In this document: positions 10,262-22,200 of the stretch, one piece after another | How the letters are laid out: each line of letters begins with the position of its first letter | How positions within the stretch are numbered: position 1 is the first letter of the stretch | Assembly (NCBI GenBank): GCA_014905825.1 | Contig: JACGCN010000013.1 | Coordinates: 434,001-498,000, forward strand | From: Lyophyllum atratum | Taxonomy: Eukaryota; Basidiomycota; Agaricomycetes; Agaricales; Lyophyllaceae | Reading direction: 5' to 3' | Length of the DNA stretch: 64,000 nt | Position numbers and translations under genes: made by a program | The notes under the pieces: model-generated | What the model saw: only the letters and a program-made list of their open reading frames with translations | What the model was told of the DNA's origin: nothing | Database searches by the model: none

Positions 10262-11478
10262 TACTGCTCCATTGCATGTTGACCGTCGTCTACACGTCCA
10301 CGCTTTGTGCTGACGGAGCCACCTGACCCTTCCCCAAGAAGATCATCTTCCACTACCCGCTTCCGAGGCTGCACCGGTATGGCACTCCCAATCAAGGCCT
10401 TCACTTGCTTTGATGATGCACGATGCTCCGCCATCAAGTCAGCCAATACCTATTCTTTCTGTGAGCATCCGTTCTCTCATAAGATAGCAAACCTTACCAT
10501 TGACGCAGATCTACTTAGGATTCGGATGCTATTCAGATGCACGATGAACGCCTTTCCACGCCCAGCAGTAACCGTGCGAAATGAAACAGATATCTCCACT
10601 ATCTGCCCCACTCGGATAGCCGTACTTTCAATAGGCCTCTTCACTGGTTTCCTAAGCGCGCACCTCAATGTCAGCTCCAATCAAATGACACGATACAACG
10701 CACCTTTCTGCGCCAATCCAATCGATTTCAACACATTCAACCCAGTTATCTGCTGTAAACGCAAACTTCTTTGTCGCTATGAATGAAGCCAGCCGATGGT
10801 CTGGATCTACATCCGTTGGCAGAGGCACACCAGCTTCTGGGAATATATTATACTCTGCAGGGGTCAGGAAGCGAGCGCTGGCTGCCAGCATTCCCACATC
10901 TTCAATAGCTGCAGGGACGTATGGCCGGACGACATTGTTTCCAGAGTGCTGCTCCATGAATCGGTAGATAGCTTTCGTCGCTTCTTGTGCACGGTTGAAT
11001 GCTAAATTACCAACTGCAGCAAGACGTAGCGTCTGCATAAGTGTCTGTGGAGCCCGACCAGACAGCCTATCACGCGCATTGAACATTGAGTGCAAACAAA
11101 AGGATCTTCCGGCTGCCTGACCTTGTTTGACGGGTGACTGGACCCATGAAGCAGTCCACTACCATTCCCGACACATCCAATTCGACCTCAACATCCTCAG
11201 CCTCTTCACGCCATATCAACGGCCGAGACCCCTGCAGTTCTGTTCCCATCTTGAACGCCTCAGTGACTTCCGAAACATGACTGTATTTTGCGAGCTGGCA
11301 TATGCCTCGAGCAGATGATGCTTCCCGCATTTCGGTCCACTTGCGCAGGAACTCAACTGCTCATGCCAGCCACGACATTATTAGCGTTTCAATAACTCTT
11401 CTGGTCAATACACTCACCACTGTCTTCATCCTTCAAGATACGAAGCAAGATTTCCGGTTCAATATTGTCAGTGATCAT
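10262..11478 (-). CDS. Helitron-linked unknown gene, possible OB-fold protein
   Basis: Spliced minus-strand gene starting at the ATG at 11478, with exon one ending in GACAGTG before a GTGAGT donor. The next exon carries an acidic stretch (about 11150-11330). A third coding block (about 10652-11090) is followed by one reading VGQIVEISVSFRTV...KAFIVHL (about 10500-10625). The alternating beta pattern of that last block suggests an OB-fold, as in single-strand DNA-binding proteins; this is inference. The tail (10262-10446) is charged and contains KR/RKR clusters. The frame shifts near 11080-11110 and I could not find a clean intron there, so this copy may be damaged or the exon borders misread. 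It lies between the Rep-helicase and a divergent partner gene. Confidence 0.5.
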
Positions 11479-11785
11479 GATGGGTCTTGTTCAGCGACGA
11501 TTTCCCCCTATTGATTAACAGCTCCCTATTTACAGTGACTCATGCTACCGATCTACCGTTCAACAGCAGTCTTGTTCCACTCCGATAAGACTTTAGCTCC
11601 TTGCACCCTGTATCCCCCTAATTGACCAACACTCCCTATTCAAGGCCGAGTCATCATGCTAAACTTATCCACCACCCGACGGCAGACTTATTCCGCTCAA
11701 TTGAGACTTCAGCCCCTTGCGTCCTGTGTATATATACCTATCCAGACATTGTTGCCCCTTTGTCCTGCCGCTTCTCTGCTCCACC
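11479..11785. promoter_or_regulatory. Divergent intergenic region with duplicated ~110-bp block and TATA-like site
   Basis: The region separates two head-to-head starts (11478 minus, 11786 plus). About 11504-11613 and 11614-11730 are imperfect tandem copies. Both begin with CCCCCTA followed by an ATTGA(T/C)(T/C)AACA-like stretch, contain CTCCCTATT and ATGCTA, and end in (A)GC(T/C)CCTTGC(A/G)(C/T)CCTGT. A TATATATA-like run at about 11728-11736 lies 50 bp upstream of the plus-strand ATG. A shared bidirectional promoter is the likely reading. Confidence 0.55.
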
Positions 11786-13151
11786 ATGGCACCTCGCACT
11801 GGCAAAGCAACAACAATTAATGCCGAGTATGTCCCAGCCTTCCTTCAATATTTCACACTGTTCAGCTGATGCCGGTCTAGGAAGCGTAAGGTTGACGACT
11901 CTGATGTTAACGCTGAGCAGCTGGGTCAACCGGATCTCAAACGCCCGAAGCCTGATGAACTGTCCAACTCACCATCGTTAGTGAATGAGGCTCTACACTG
12001 TCCCAGCGTTGCTTCTAACCACAATTCTACCAGGTCGTCTGCCACGGTTGCATCTGAGGGAGGAACAGGCCCTACCACAGTCACCTCAGGACTCGAGAAC
12101 AGGTGCCTACTCATATCATTGTTACTACGCACTTGACTGACCTTGACCTTGTTGCAAAACAGCCCATCTCTGAGTGTCCTCCCTAGAGTTCCTCTCTTGA
12201 CTTATGACGGATACAACAATGAGCTCACTGCGGTCAGCGCTGTAAACTTCAACTCAGCCTTTGACAAGAAGACTACTGCGAGGCTGCGTGTCATAGAACT
12301 TATGTCAAACTTTGGTGACTCTATCACCCTTGCCCTTGCCAGCCCCGACACCCTGTATATGAATAACGGCTATGTCTGCTTGCAAGGGTCCCGCAAACCC
12401 ACCCTTTTCTCTGCCGTTGGCTCCTGCCGCTTCAGCTCACTGTTTTCTGGGAACAATGCCCGACAGGTTTGCCTCAATATCTCTGACAAAACACTGCCTC
12501 GTGCCATCGCAGTTCTCGGGCTGGTCACCGGCGAGAAACAATTGTATGCCGGGTGCTACAAAGGTGGTTTGACATTTTCGACATACAAGAAAGGGAACCG
12601 TATGTATAGCTCTTTTTTTGTCACTCAATTTTCACACTAATTGCTGCCCAGGTACTAACGTCCCCACCGCTGCCAAAGGACGAGGCATTGTAGACATTTC
12701 TTCCAGCAGTGGCAAGGCCAGCACCTCTTTTCGTCCTGTGTTGCCCTGGGATGAAGATGGTTTGGCTTTTTCTCTGCCGTCAACACTGAATACTCACTGT
12801 CAGACTCCTTCAGTACCTGCTTACGATGGGACGCTGTCGTTCAATCCGAAGAACTACCGCAATCTGAAAGCTCTGAACAGCTTTGAAATTCAACCTGACT
12901 CCGCAATCCTAGTTACCTTTACAGTTGGAACTTTCCCTTACACCTCAGTCGCGAATGCTATCTCTACTGAGGGCCTCAACACATCGTTGTCTCTGAACAT
13001 ACAGTCAGTCATCAATCTTGCCAACCCTAGTGACGATAAAGACATCAAGGACAAGGCACCAGAGACTCCAATTGGCGTCGAGCAGGAAGCAGTCGAAGCC
13101 ATGCATGAGAAAGACAATGGAGATATCACCAGTGACGATGTGTTTGTGTGA
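11786..13151 (+). CDS. Helitron-linked unknown gene with nuclear-localisation-like N-terminus
   Basis: Five-exon gene with a strong start context (CCACCATGG). Exons read 11786-11826, 11881-11976, 12034-12102, 12163-12599 and 12652-13151; all junctions are GT-AG and stay in phase. The N-terminus is short and basic with KRKV and KRPK motifs, suggesting nuclear entry. The middle is beta-rich, with many Ser/Thr/Tyr alternations, and the C-terminus is acidic. I do not recognise a catalytic motif. Its position directly after the Rep-helicase, with the divergent gene between, suggests it travels with the Helitron. It could instead be a host gene beside the insertion, since I could not place the element's 3' end. 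Confidence 0.65.
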
Positions 13152-13851
13152 CTAGTCCACCAGCCAAATCTTAGTCGTACCATATAGCCCATCTACATAC
13201 AAGAACATGCTTTCTTATCGTGATAAGTCTCTGGTTGGCTTGAGACCTGTATCAACGTAGTGCCTATGTCGATCCGCAGCGAGCTCAACTCAATAATGCA
13301 CATTTAGCATCCACCTCCCCACCCCTAAAGGACCGCCCTCTCTACTGGCAAGATAAAGGCACGGAAGAACAAATTGCATGACTCGCCCTCCGCTCCTGCC
13401 TCCGGTTACACCGCCAGTAGCCATAGGAGAGGCTGCGACGCCGCAGCTCCAGAGCTCAGTCTATAGTTATCAAATAGAATCCCTCCAAGGTAAATACACA
13501 CAGCGATGCTCACGCTCACGGCCCCACCCCATCAACATCAATGTTAAGCTTCACCCACTTCGCCTCTGTCTCCCTAGGCGCTTCAACACCTTCTCTGACT
13601 TGGAAACAGCGTCTAAATTACGGCCAATGCCAAAGTCAGCCCCGGCCACCTATGACACAAGATGAGACTTACCCTCCCCATGGCTGCGCAAGCCGATGCA
13701 GAAGCACATCCAGCCTCGTCACCGCATCCTTCATAACGAGGATAGATAGAAAACATGTCCTCAGCAATCTACGATAGTTAATAAGGGAGTGGTAAGGTGA
13801 CCTGTGCGTGAGAATCCCGCACGGTGAATTGGACACGTGGCCCCGAGACCC
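13152..13851. other. Non-coding interval, no supported gene
   Basis: About 700 bp between the Helitron-linked gene and the dispersed repeat. Short frames on the plus strand near 13378-13777 are proline-rich and overlap each other without splice logic. The 3' terminus of the Helitron (CTRR preceded by a short hairpin) would be expected here, but I found no convincing one. Confidence 0.5.
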
Positions 13852-14874
13852 TGTGAACTATGACGTGTCTGAACGCGCAAAACTTGATTTTGCGCATTTG
13901 AAACACGTCATTATTCCCACCCCTACACACTGTCCATGAGAAAAAGAATTGTAAGGAGTGAGGTAGACTTACCATGTCAATAGTGATGGTAATGCGAGGG
14001 AGAACAAAAATTCTAGCACCAGTCAACTGTTCCCAAGTTAGTAGGTAAGACATGCAGACATTGACAACGTACCTATGAAGTCATTCCGGAATCATGCCCC
14101 CCAGCAGCATCTCGTCTGTCTCCAAGAGCGGCGCACACTTGGGCGACATGCGCATGCGCTCAAGAGCAGCTGGTCGAGGTGACGAGGCACGCAAGTGTTA
14201 TATCTGAGTTCGTGTTGGGCGTGGGCGTGAGCAGGGTGTCGCCTGTCCTGAAAGTGACAGTGCCGTTGCGAGATCGAGCTTTGATTGGACTTGCTGGCCT
14301 TAGATCGAAGACTTCTTTGCTCCTGCCGTGAGTGCTTGGGCGCCGCTAACACCGCCACTGTTGCCTCCGTTAATGTTGGGCGCAGTGTTGGAAGGTGTAC
14401 GTGGAAAGACAAGTGTGGTTTCTGTATTCGAGGGGGATCTAGGTCAACATTAACATTATGAGGAGATAGAACATGAGGCACTCGCACCTCGAAAGGGTGC
14501 GTTGGCTCGTTGCACAATGTTCGCATAATGTCGTGGAAGACAAAGCTCGCCCAGTGATCGATAGTACAACGTCAAGCCATCTGCGAGAATACTAATCAGT
14601 TCCCCGGCCACCCTAAGAATTTTGATGATAAGACATACCTCGAGTTAGTCCATGTGTTTGTCGAGTAATAAAAGTAAAAAAAAATCATTCTACACTGCAT
14701 TTGGGATGGCATACGTGCATCACTGAAAGTAACCGCAACTTATACGGATGCCACTATGCCTTGGTGCCATCCCGCAGTGACACGTCTCGAAGGTGTTCAA
14801 GACGATGATGTTGGGTCACAACGCGCGTAAACAGACATGAGCTGGCTTGTTTGGCTTTAATTGGCAACCGGCAC
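13852..14874. repeat. Dispersed repeat, copy 1
   Basis: This block is homologous, in direct orientation, to 32275-33425. It begins with GTGAACTATGACGTGTC, includes the nested hairpin at 13862-13909, and ends after CATGAGCTGGCTT. Relative to copy 2 it has its own insertion near 14044-14157 and lacks the segment at about 32535-32785. Where the minus-strand open frame is shared (14380-14526), most base differences change the amino acid, arguing against protein constraint in that frame. Confidence 0.8.
13862..13909. other. Nested inverted repeat (hairpin), copy 1
   Basis: An outer 7-bp stem, GACGTGT with ACACGTC, encloses an 11-bp inner stem, AACGCGCAAAA with TTTTGCGCATT (one mismatch), around the 5-nt loop CTTGA. 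The same structure is perfect in the second copy. Confidence 0.85.
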
Positions 14875-15165
14875 GTAGGCACACAACCGTGGCCAACATC
14901 TAGGTGGTGATGGGTTTCTGTTTCCGTCGACCAGTAGAGGCCGTCCGGTAGCTTGACATCGAATGCGATTTGGGCATCCGCAGGGAGGCAGATACACGGT
15001 GCCATCCATAGGCCGGCGCTCTATTCTGCAGGTCCGTGATTGCTCGCATACTGTTTCATGTACAGTGTTCCTCGTATTCGTCCCTCCCAGGTCTCACACG
15101 GAACCTGCCCCCTATCCACCCTATCGGTTAGTGCTTCCCATTGGCACATTCAATCAGCCATTCTC

Positions 15166-15490
15166 ATGAACACCCAAGCTCCTACCATGACAATCGCGAT
15201 TGTGGCTTTAGCGCGTACGTTGAGCACCATCTTGCATATGGGCACTAACCGCCTTTTGCAGTCACTGATGTTGGCCTCGGTGAGAACAACCCAAGGAATG
15301 ATGTCTTTGACTATGTACTCTGCGCGGATGGCGTCCTCACACCTGTCAAGATAGAGGTCACTCGCAGTCTGGCTGCGGATATAACCATTGAAACAGGTAG
15401 GTCAACACGTACCCTGGGTCGCCGGTACTTACTTCTCCCAGACATTGCAAGAGAGGTAGTCACGATGGACATTGCGTCCGTGCGAGGAAC
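15166..15490 (+). pseudogene. 5' part of a small gene interrupted by the retrotransposon
   Basis: I do not recognise the protein. Exons read 15166-15214, 15262-15396 and 15442-15490, with introns of 47 and 45 nt (GTACGT...TGCAG, GTAGGT...CCCAG). The third exon is cut by the LTR insertion exactly at the target duplication. Counting the duplication once, the frame continues in phase into 28206 and stops at 28362, giving a protein of 129 residues split near residue 78. The gene is therefore presumably disrupted here. The true start could lie further upstream. Confidence 0.6.
15486..15490. repeat. Target-site duplication, left copy (GGAAC)
   Basis: GGAAC directly precedes the 5' LTR and recurs directly after the 3' LTR at 28201-28205. 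Ty3-type integrases make 5-bp staggered cuts, so this marks a complete insertion with no later recombination between elements. Confidence 0.95.
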
Positions 15491-15955
15491 TGTGACGACG
15501 GTGTGCTACCCTAGATAGCAGACTCGTGGGATTACTCTGACGCGTGCACGACCGGGCCGAGAGCCCTTTTGTTTGTATATATTTACATGTCTCTTGTGTA
15601 TCTTCGCTAGCACGTCCTTTAGGGACTTCATCATTAAATATCATCATCTCTATTTCGCGTTCTCGCTCGCTACAGCAAGACACGCGATGGCTCGACCCCG
15701 GAGGCCACCGGGCCCTGTGCAGGGTGACAGCACGCCTCGCTCAGGCTTACAGAGCTCCGGTGTCGGATGACAACACCCCTACCTAGGGTTACAAGGCCGT
15801 TCTGTCTCGGACAGGCGCTCCTTCGAGCCGCCGTCCCGACCCCTCGCTATTACGCCCTCTCTCCGCGCCGACCTCCCTCGAGGTAAGGCGCATTGAGGAG
15901 CGAATAGCTCGAGTCTTCCTCACGCGAGAAGCCCATCCGGACCAGCTGTATCACA
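15491..15955 (+). repeat. 5' LTR
   Basis: Starts TGTGA and ends TCACA, a 5-bp terminal inverted repeat. A TATATAT run at 15576-15582 is a plausible core promoter. Short open frames inside it are duplicated exactly in the 3' LTR and reflect LTR identity rather than genes. Confidence 0.97.
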
Positions 15956-16259
15956 ATGGTGGGGGCACCGCGGACTTCACTCAAGCGTGATGAAGTCTCT
16001 CAGTCCTACTACCGACGACCTCTTTGGAAGGTCGAATCCCTTCGAAAATCCTTCAAAATTCAGTCTGCTTAGTCCCTACGTTTCCGATCGTCGATCATCG
16101 GTTAGCACGCCACGCTCCCCAACGTAAATTTTTATCATCCGTTGTGCGGCCTCGTTGCACTCCCCAACCGACCACGATACTCGACTATTGGACAACCTGC
16201 CCTCAAGTCCAACGGTTATCAACTACGCGCCCCGACGTATCTTCTTCTGCATAACCGTT
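15956..16259 (+). other. Retrotransposon leader with putative primer-binding site
   Basis: One base after the LTR the sequence reads TGGTGGGGGCACCG (15957-15970). It starts with the TGG expected for pairing with the CCA end of a tRNA primer; I cannot name the tRNA. The remaining 290 bp before the Gag ATG have no supported ORF and are the likely packaging region. Confidence 0.6.
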
Positions 16260-19200
16260 ATGCCTCCTCAGCGAGTCGCGTCCAATGCGGCAGGGACGGG
16301 TGTTACTACTCCGTCCAACCCCTCTGCCACTGGGAAACGACCCACTACCCGTTCTACTCCCGCGTCAGCCGCTGCTTCCTCAGCAGCAGGCGACGTGGTA
16401 CCCCGCTCGACGCCGGCCCCTGGAGTCCCCAAGGGCAAGGCGCGAGCTTCCTCCCCGGTTCGAATCAATCGCTCACCGACCATCGAGACTGTACCGGATC
16501 ATGAGAGCGGATCCCCCCCGGGACCCTCCCTAACATTAGACGGTCCTTTGCTAGAACTGGAAGCCAAGTTCACGAGCAACAAACCTGTTCGGGATCCTCC
16601 TCCTCATCATAGGATGTACCCTCCGACGCCAGGCTCAAGGCGCGAGGGGCGATTCACAGACGACCGTTCGGAGTCAGCAGCCCCGTCCTTAGGCTTCCTT
16701 ACGGAAGCTACTCCTCCTCCTGTTGACGGAACCTCCGCGACTCCACGGGAAGAAGGCGCACCCGCCACGCTAGACTCTCACCCTTTCATATTTGGGGGAA
16801 TACCTGCGTTATCGAGCATTGAGATCAGAGACGAACCCATCGAGTGTTCGAACTTCCGCTACCATCCAACGTTCGACCCCAAGCTGCACTACGATCCAAT
16901 CACTAGATTCGGGGGAGTTGACGGTCGTCTGCCAGGTCGAGACGAAGCTGAATCAACTCTCGTTCGCCACATCCTCATCCGATGGAACGCCCCTCACAAC
17001 GATCTATTGTGGAACACCTTGGAGGAAGGCTTACAGGATTTCCTGACCTTAAAGCTGAGCGCCAAAGACCTAGTCCAGTACCTCGATGGAGACGAGCCCA
17101 TGTACTCGCTGAACGAAGCACCTCTCGGGGACATCACGCAACTCGTGCTAGCTACGCATCAAGTGCTAGACACTCTTGCGGAATTCCTGGCTCTCGGCCC
17201 TGTCCGCAACCGTTTCCGCTACGACCCAGGATTCAAGTTTCTACGGTCCCTTGGGTGGAATAGGCATCGCAACGACATCCTGCTTACTGTAGCCCTTCTA
17301 CAAAAACGAGCAACGATCGCTGCCACTCACATCCGAAACTTCATCAAGAGTTTGGACAGAATCTACCTACGCCCGGAGGATTTGGACTCGATCAGCTCGC
17401 ATGACTCTACGCGAACTTCGGTCAGGTCGCTGTTTGGCGTACTTACGTCTCACGAAGAGCTAAGGAAACTGTCCTACCGACAAAACTATAGGCTATCCAA
17501 AGACCACCCCGAAGCTTCAGCTCAAGAAGACCTTCTTTTGGCCGCGGACGTCCTCATCGATCCAGAACACTTCAACGGGTTACAGGACCCGTATCATCAC
17601 AGGGAACGACGCACGAACAATGTCAATTACGAGACGGCCCCAGGATCACCAGCGGAAGCCAGAGATACCTTACCGTCCATATCGACTGCACGCAATCTTC
17701 GCTTCCAGCTCCCGGACTCTATTTCGAGTATCGGGAGAGGTCACGCTATCACCTCTCTCCCTGGTGTCGGCGCCATTTCGCATGTCCAGCGACAGGCCTC
17801 CACTGTAGCGGCTACCGACGCGGGATCCCAGTCTGGGGGGCCATTGAAGATACAGCCGCCTGCTTCGTTAAAGACTCTACGGAATGTTCCACCGTCGTTC
17901 GCCGTCAAGATCCCTCGTCCCAGCAACTGGACTAGCTACATCTATAAAGCTGGGGCCAATGTCAATTCCATACCTGGCAATGCTGGACGCGGGGAAGAAG
18001 GAAACCAAGATGGTTTGCCCGGTGGAGGCCACCCTGGTGGTAACCCAGGAGGCGATGGACCCCGAGGCAACCCCTACGGCGGAGGCATGCCCGGGGGTAA
18101 TGGACCTGGTGGCGCCCCAGGAGGAGGCGGACCAGGCGGAGGTGCCCCAGGAGGAGGCGGATCAGGCGGTGGTGCCCCAGGTGGAGGCGCGCCGAGTGGA
18201 GGTGCCCCAGGCGGTGGTGCTCCCGGAGGCGGAGACGGACCAGGACCGGGTTACTCCCCACGGTTTCCGTATGATCCCAACTTCACGGAGGAATGGCAGC
18301 TTAACCATAAGCTGAATCTGTCAGTTCTGCCTTCCTGGGATGGCATGGGTACCACTGCGGTTGATTACCTTGGGACCATGGGACATCTAGCGACGCTTAG
18401 CCAGAAGATGCGCGAAGGACTAGCGCAACTCGCGCCATTCAAGTGGACTCTTCGCGCTCTCAGCTGGTGGCAGACTCTACCATCCGATGTTCGAACTTAT
18501 CTCTCCCAAGACTGGAATGTTATGTTACTCGGCATCCGAGCGCATTTCCTCGACGAAAATTGGATCAAGGAAAGAACCTTTGAGTTCGAAGAAATGAGAT
18601 TCAGGCAGAAGGGCTGCGATCGCGAGGATCCTATCGACTATATCCAGCGTCGCATCAAACATCATTCCTTTCTGTACCCCGAAGACGAGGACGGACCATT
18701 AGCCGTTTCTCGTATTCTGCGCAATAAACCCACGGAATGGGATACCACTGTCAATGAGCGTCTCACCCCCTCCATCTTCGAACTTCAAGCTGTTGCTAAG
18801 CGTATGGGAAGCACCCTTATCAGTGCTTGGGAACTTGCCGAGAAGATGCGGAATCCACAACCGTACTATCGGAATAACAGTCGCAGATCCGCTCACGCCG
18901 CTGACTTAGTGCAGCAGGCGAGCGATGAGTTACCTTCAGAGGAAGATTCTGACGAAGACCGCGAAGCCCATGCAGCGCAGTTCCGCGGTCGTAATGGGTC
19001 TTCCAAACCATCCAAACCATCCTCTGAGAAGAAACCGTGGCCAGAAGGGAAGACTATTAACGGATATGCCTTCACTAGAGACGATAAGGTGGCAAGTGAT
19101 AGACGTCCGAATGGGTCTTGCTACATCTGTACCAGCCCCATGCACTTTGCTCGCGACTGTTCACATTACGGCAAATGGGACTCTCTACGCTCCGCCAACT

Positions 19201-22200
19201 TGATAACCGTGGACATAGCCGACGATATCATAGCTCAACATGATAGAGAGTATGTAGCTATGCTTGTGGAATCCAAGGTCTCTTCTTCCGCTTATTCTGA
19301 GAGTGAACGTGAACCGGATCATGCTGCTGCGACCGAGGAACACGTCGCTTACGTTCATTTAGCCGACGCCTTCCCTTCCGAGTTCTATGGCCCCAACCGG
19401 AATTATCGAAGACGAGTTATGTTTTCGAATAGGAAATTAGCCAAACGATCAGCACGAGAATCCGACCTTAGTACGTCTACTGAGGAACCGATGCTCTCGA
19501 CAGATTTACCCCCTCCACCTCCGCCATACGTAGAAATCGTCGCCGCTAGGAAGGCGCGATCTCTCCCTGCGGGATATGGCTCGTTAGGGTCTCGAGCTTT
19601 ACACATAAAAGCTCATATCGGCGCCGTCGATCAGGCCCCCGTCCAGGGCCGATTGGATTCAGGCGCTGATATTACCTTAATGTCCGAAGAATACTGGAAG
19701 TCTATCCCTGGATTACCAGCTCCTAAGGAGGGCATGCGCATTAAACTCTACCACCTTACCGGACATGCGAAGGTCTTGGGATATGTCACCACCACCTTGT
19801 ACGCCGAATCAGCCGACCACCGTATGGTGAGCTTCGAACTAGAAGCGTACATTGTCCGCGATATGAAAGTACCGCTGCTCCTAGGCGAAGACTTTCAGAT
19901 CACTTACGAACTCGGACTCACTCGGCACGTTACTGGTCACTGCGAAGTAATAGTCGGAGATTCCGATCTTGTTATACCTGCCTCGTCAGCGCAACAAGTG
20001 GATCTTGGGTTCGAAATACGGAAAGCCTTCAAGGTTCAGTCCTTCGTGCGCTCTAAAGCGGTGCGACGTGGTCGAGCACGAGCCAGGGACTTCGGCCATA
20101 CCGACCCTCCAGTCGTGGCGTCTGAAGATGTGCTCATCACAGCGGAATCTGTACATAACGTACCCGTGGATGCTCCTTTCGGGGAGAAGAAGGAGTGGCT
20201 AGTCGAAAAAGTTATCATCGGTGACCCCGGGATGGCTGTGCTTGCAGCCCCAACGACGTGGATTTCGGCAGGATTCCCTTATCTACCCATTGCCAACCCG
20301 TCGAAGACTCCGTGGTATATCCGGAAAGGCGACATAGTAGGCTACCTTAAGAATCCTGAAGACTTCGCAGATAAACCTGCTACTCCGGAGGAATGGGATA
20401 AATACACCGCCTCAGCCGAAGCCTTGAAAACGGTCGTAGAGGGAACGCTCAGAGCTCAAGACCTCGCTAATGCCCAACCCTCCGACGCCCCTTCTGCTGA
20501 AGATCAATTAGCATCGGACGACGCTTGGGGTCCGAAAACGACCGCCCTACCTGACGAACCGATGACCGGTGACGTCGCCGAACTCGTAAACCTTGGTCCT
20601 GATATTCCAGAGGATGTGAAACCGAAACTAGCGGAGGTATTGCGTAAACATCGCACAGCGTTCGGTTTAGACGGCAGACTAGGAAAGGTTGACGCCCGGG
20701 TAGACGTGCCATTGAAACCCGGGACCACCCCCATATCCGTGCCCATGTACGGCGCGTCGCCAGCTAAGCGAGAAGTCATCGAGAAACAAGTAAACTCATG
20801 GTTTGAAGCGGGAGTCATAGAGCCTTCTAAGAGTCCTTGGGGATTCCCAGTGGTAGTCGTTTATCGTAACGGCAAACCGCGCCTAGTGGTTGACTACCGC
20901 AAACTTAACGCGCAGACGGTGCCGGATGAATTTCCTATTCCTCGACAATCGGAAATCATCCAGGCGCTGTCTGGAGCCCAAGTTCTTTCGACTTTTGATG
21001 CCCTTGCGGGATTCACGCAGTTGGAAATGGCCGAGTCGGCGAAGGAATGCACCGCTTTCCGTTGCCATCTCGGGCTTTTCCAGTTCAAACGTATGCCTTT
21101 CGGCTTGCGGAACGGACCATCCATCTTTCAACGTGTTATGCAAGGTGTTTTAGCCCCGTTCTTATGGCTGTTTACCTTGGTGTATATCGACGACATAGTG
21201 GTGTTCTCAAAATCTTGGGATGATCACTTGGTTCATTTGGATAATGTGCTAGGCGCTATTGCGGCTGCCGGCATCACCCTATCTCCCCCGAAATGTTTCG
21301 TCGGGTACGCGTCCATTCTGCTTTTAGGACAGAAAGTGTCCCGCCTCGGCCTTTCTACACATCAGGAGAAGGTTAGCGCTATCATTGACCTAGCGAGGCC
21401 CCGATCCATGGCAGATTTACAGAAATTCCTCGGTATGGTTGTATACTTCTCGTCATACGTCCCTTTCTATTCCTTTATCGCCGCTCCGCTTTTCGCCCTG
21501 CTGCGCAAGGGCGTCCGATGGACTTGGACCGCTGAGCACGAGATAGCGTTTGACCAAGTCAAGAACGCTCTCTCTAGCGCCCCGGTGCTAGGGCATCCCG
21601 AACGCGGTCAGCCTTATCGCCTCTACACCGATGCTTCCGACTTCGCGCTCGGCGCCAGTCTTCAGCAAGTACAGGCCATAGCGGTTAATGATTTGAAGGG
21701 CACTCCAATGTACGACCGCCTCTGTAAGGCTTGGGACGCGGGGGCGGACGTCCCCAGCCTCGTGCCGGTATTGTCGAAGGACGTCGACGAGGGACTTACT
21801 ACCCGTACCCCCTGGGGTCTCACCCTCGACGACACAGTTGTACGCGTTGAACGCGTCATATGCTATTGGAGCCGAACTCTTCACCAAGCGGAACGGAATT
21901 ACAGTGCTACGGAGCGAGAGGCCTTAGGCGCTAAGGAAGCCCTCGTCAAGTTCCAACCGTTCATTGAAGGCGAAACCGTTATCTTAATTACGGATCACGC
22001 CGCATTGCAATGGGCCCGTATCTACGAAAACACCAACAGGAGATTGGCTGCGTGGGGGGCAGTATATGCCGCATATCCAGGGCTAAAGATCGTGCATCGC
22101 CCGGGGCGGATTCATTCGAACGTCGATCCTTTATCCCGACTACCAAGGATTCCGCAGCACAACTCTCCTTTAAGAGACGACATTCTCCCAATCATTCCCG

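Noticed and set aside
11600..13400. Helitron 3' terminus (hairpin followed by CTRR)
   Set aside because: Several CTAG/CTAA strings exist but none has a convincing adjacent hairpin; the end cannot be placed without comparing copies.
14092..14526. 144-codon minus-strand ORF in dispersed repeat copy 1
   Set aside because: The copy at 32758-33069 differs mainly by amino-acid-changing substitutions and breaks early, so it does not behave as a conserved protein.
15544..15786. Small ORFs inside the LTRs that are identical at both ends (also 27789-28031)
   Set aside because: Exact duplication follows from LTR identity; there is no domain and the frames cross promoter and leader signals.
16155..16259. 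TTG-initiated extension of Gag upstream of the ATG
   Set aside because: A proper ATG follows at 16260 and non-ATG starts are rare in fungi; no conserved domain lies in the extension.
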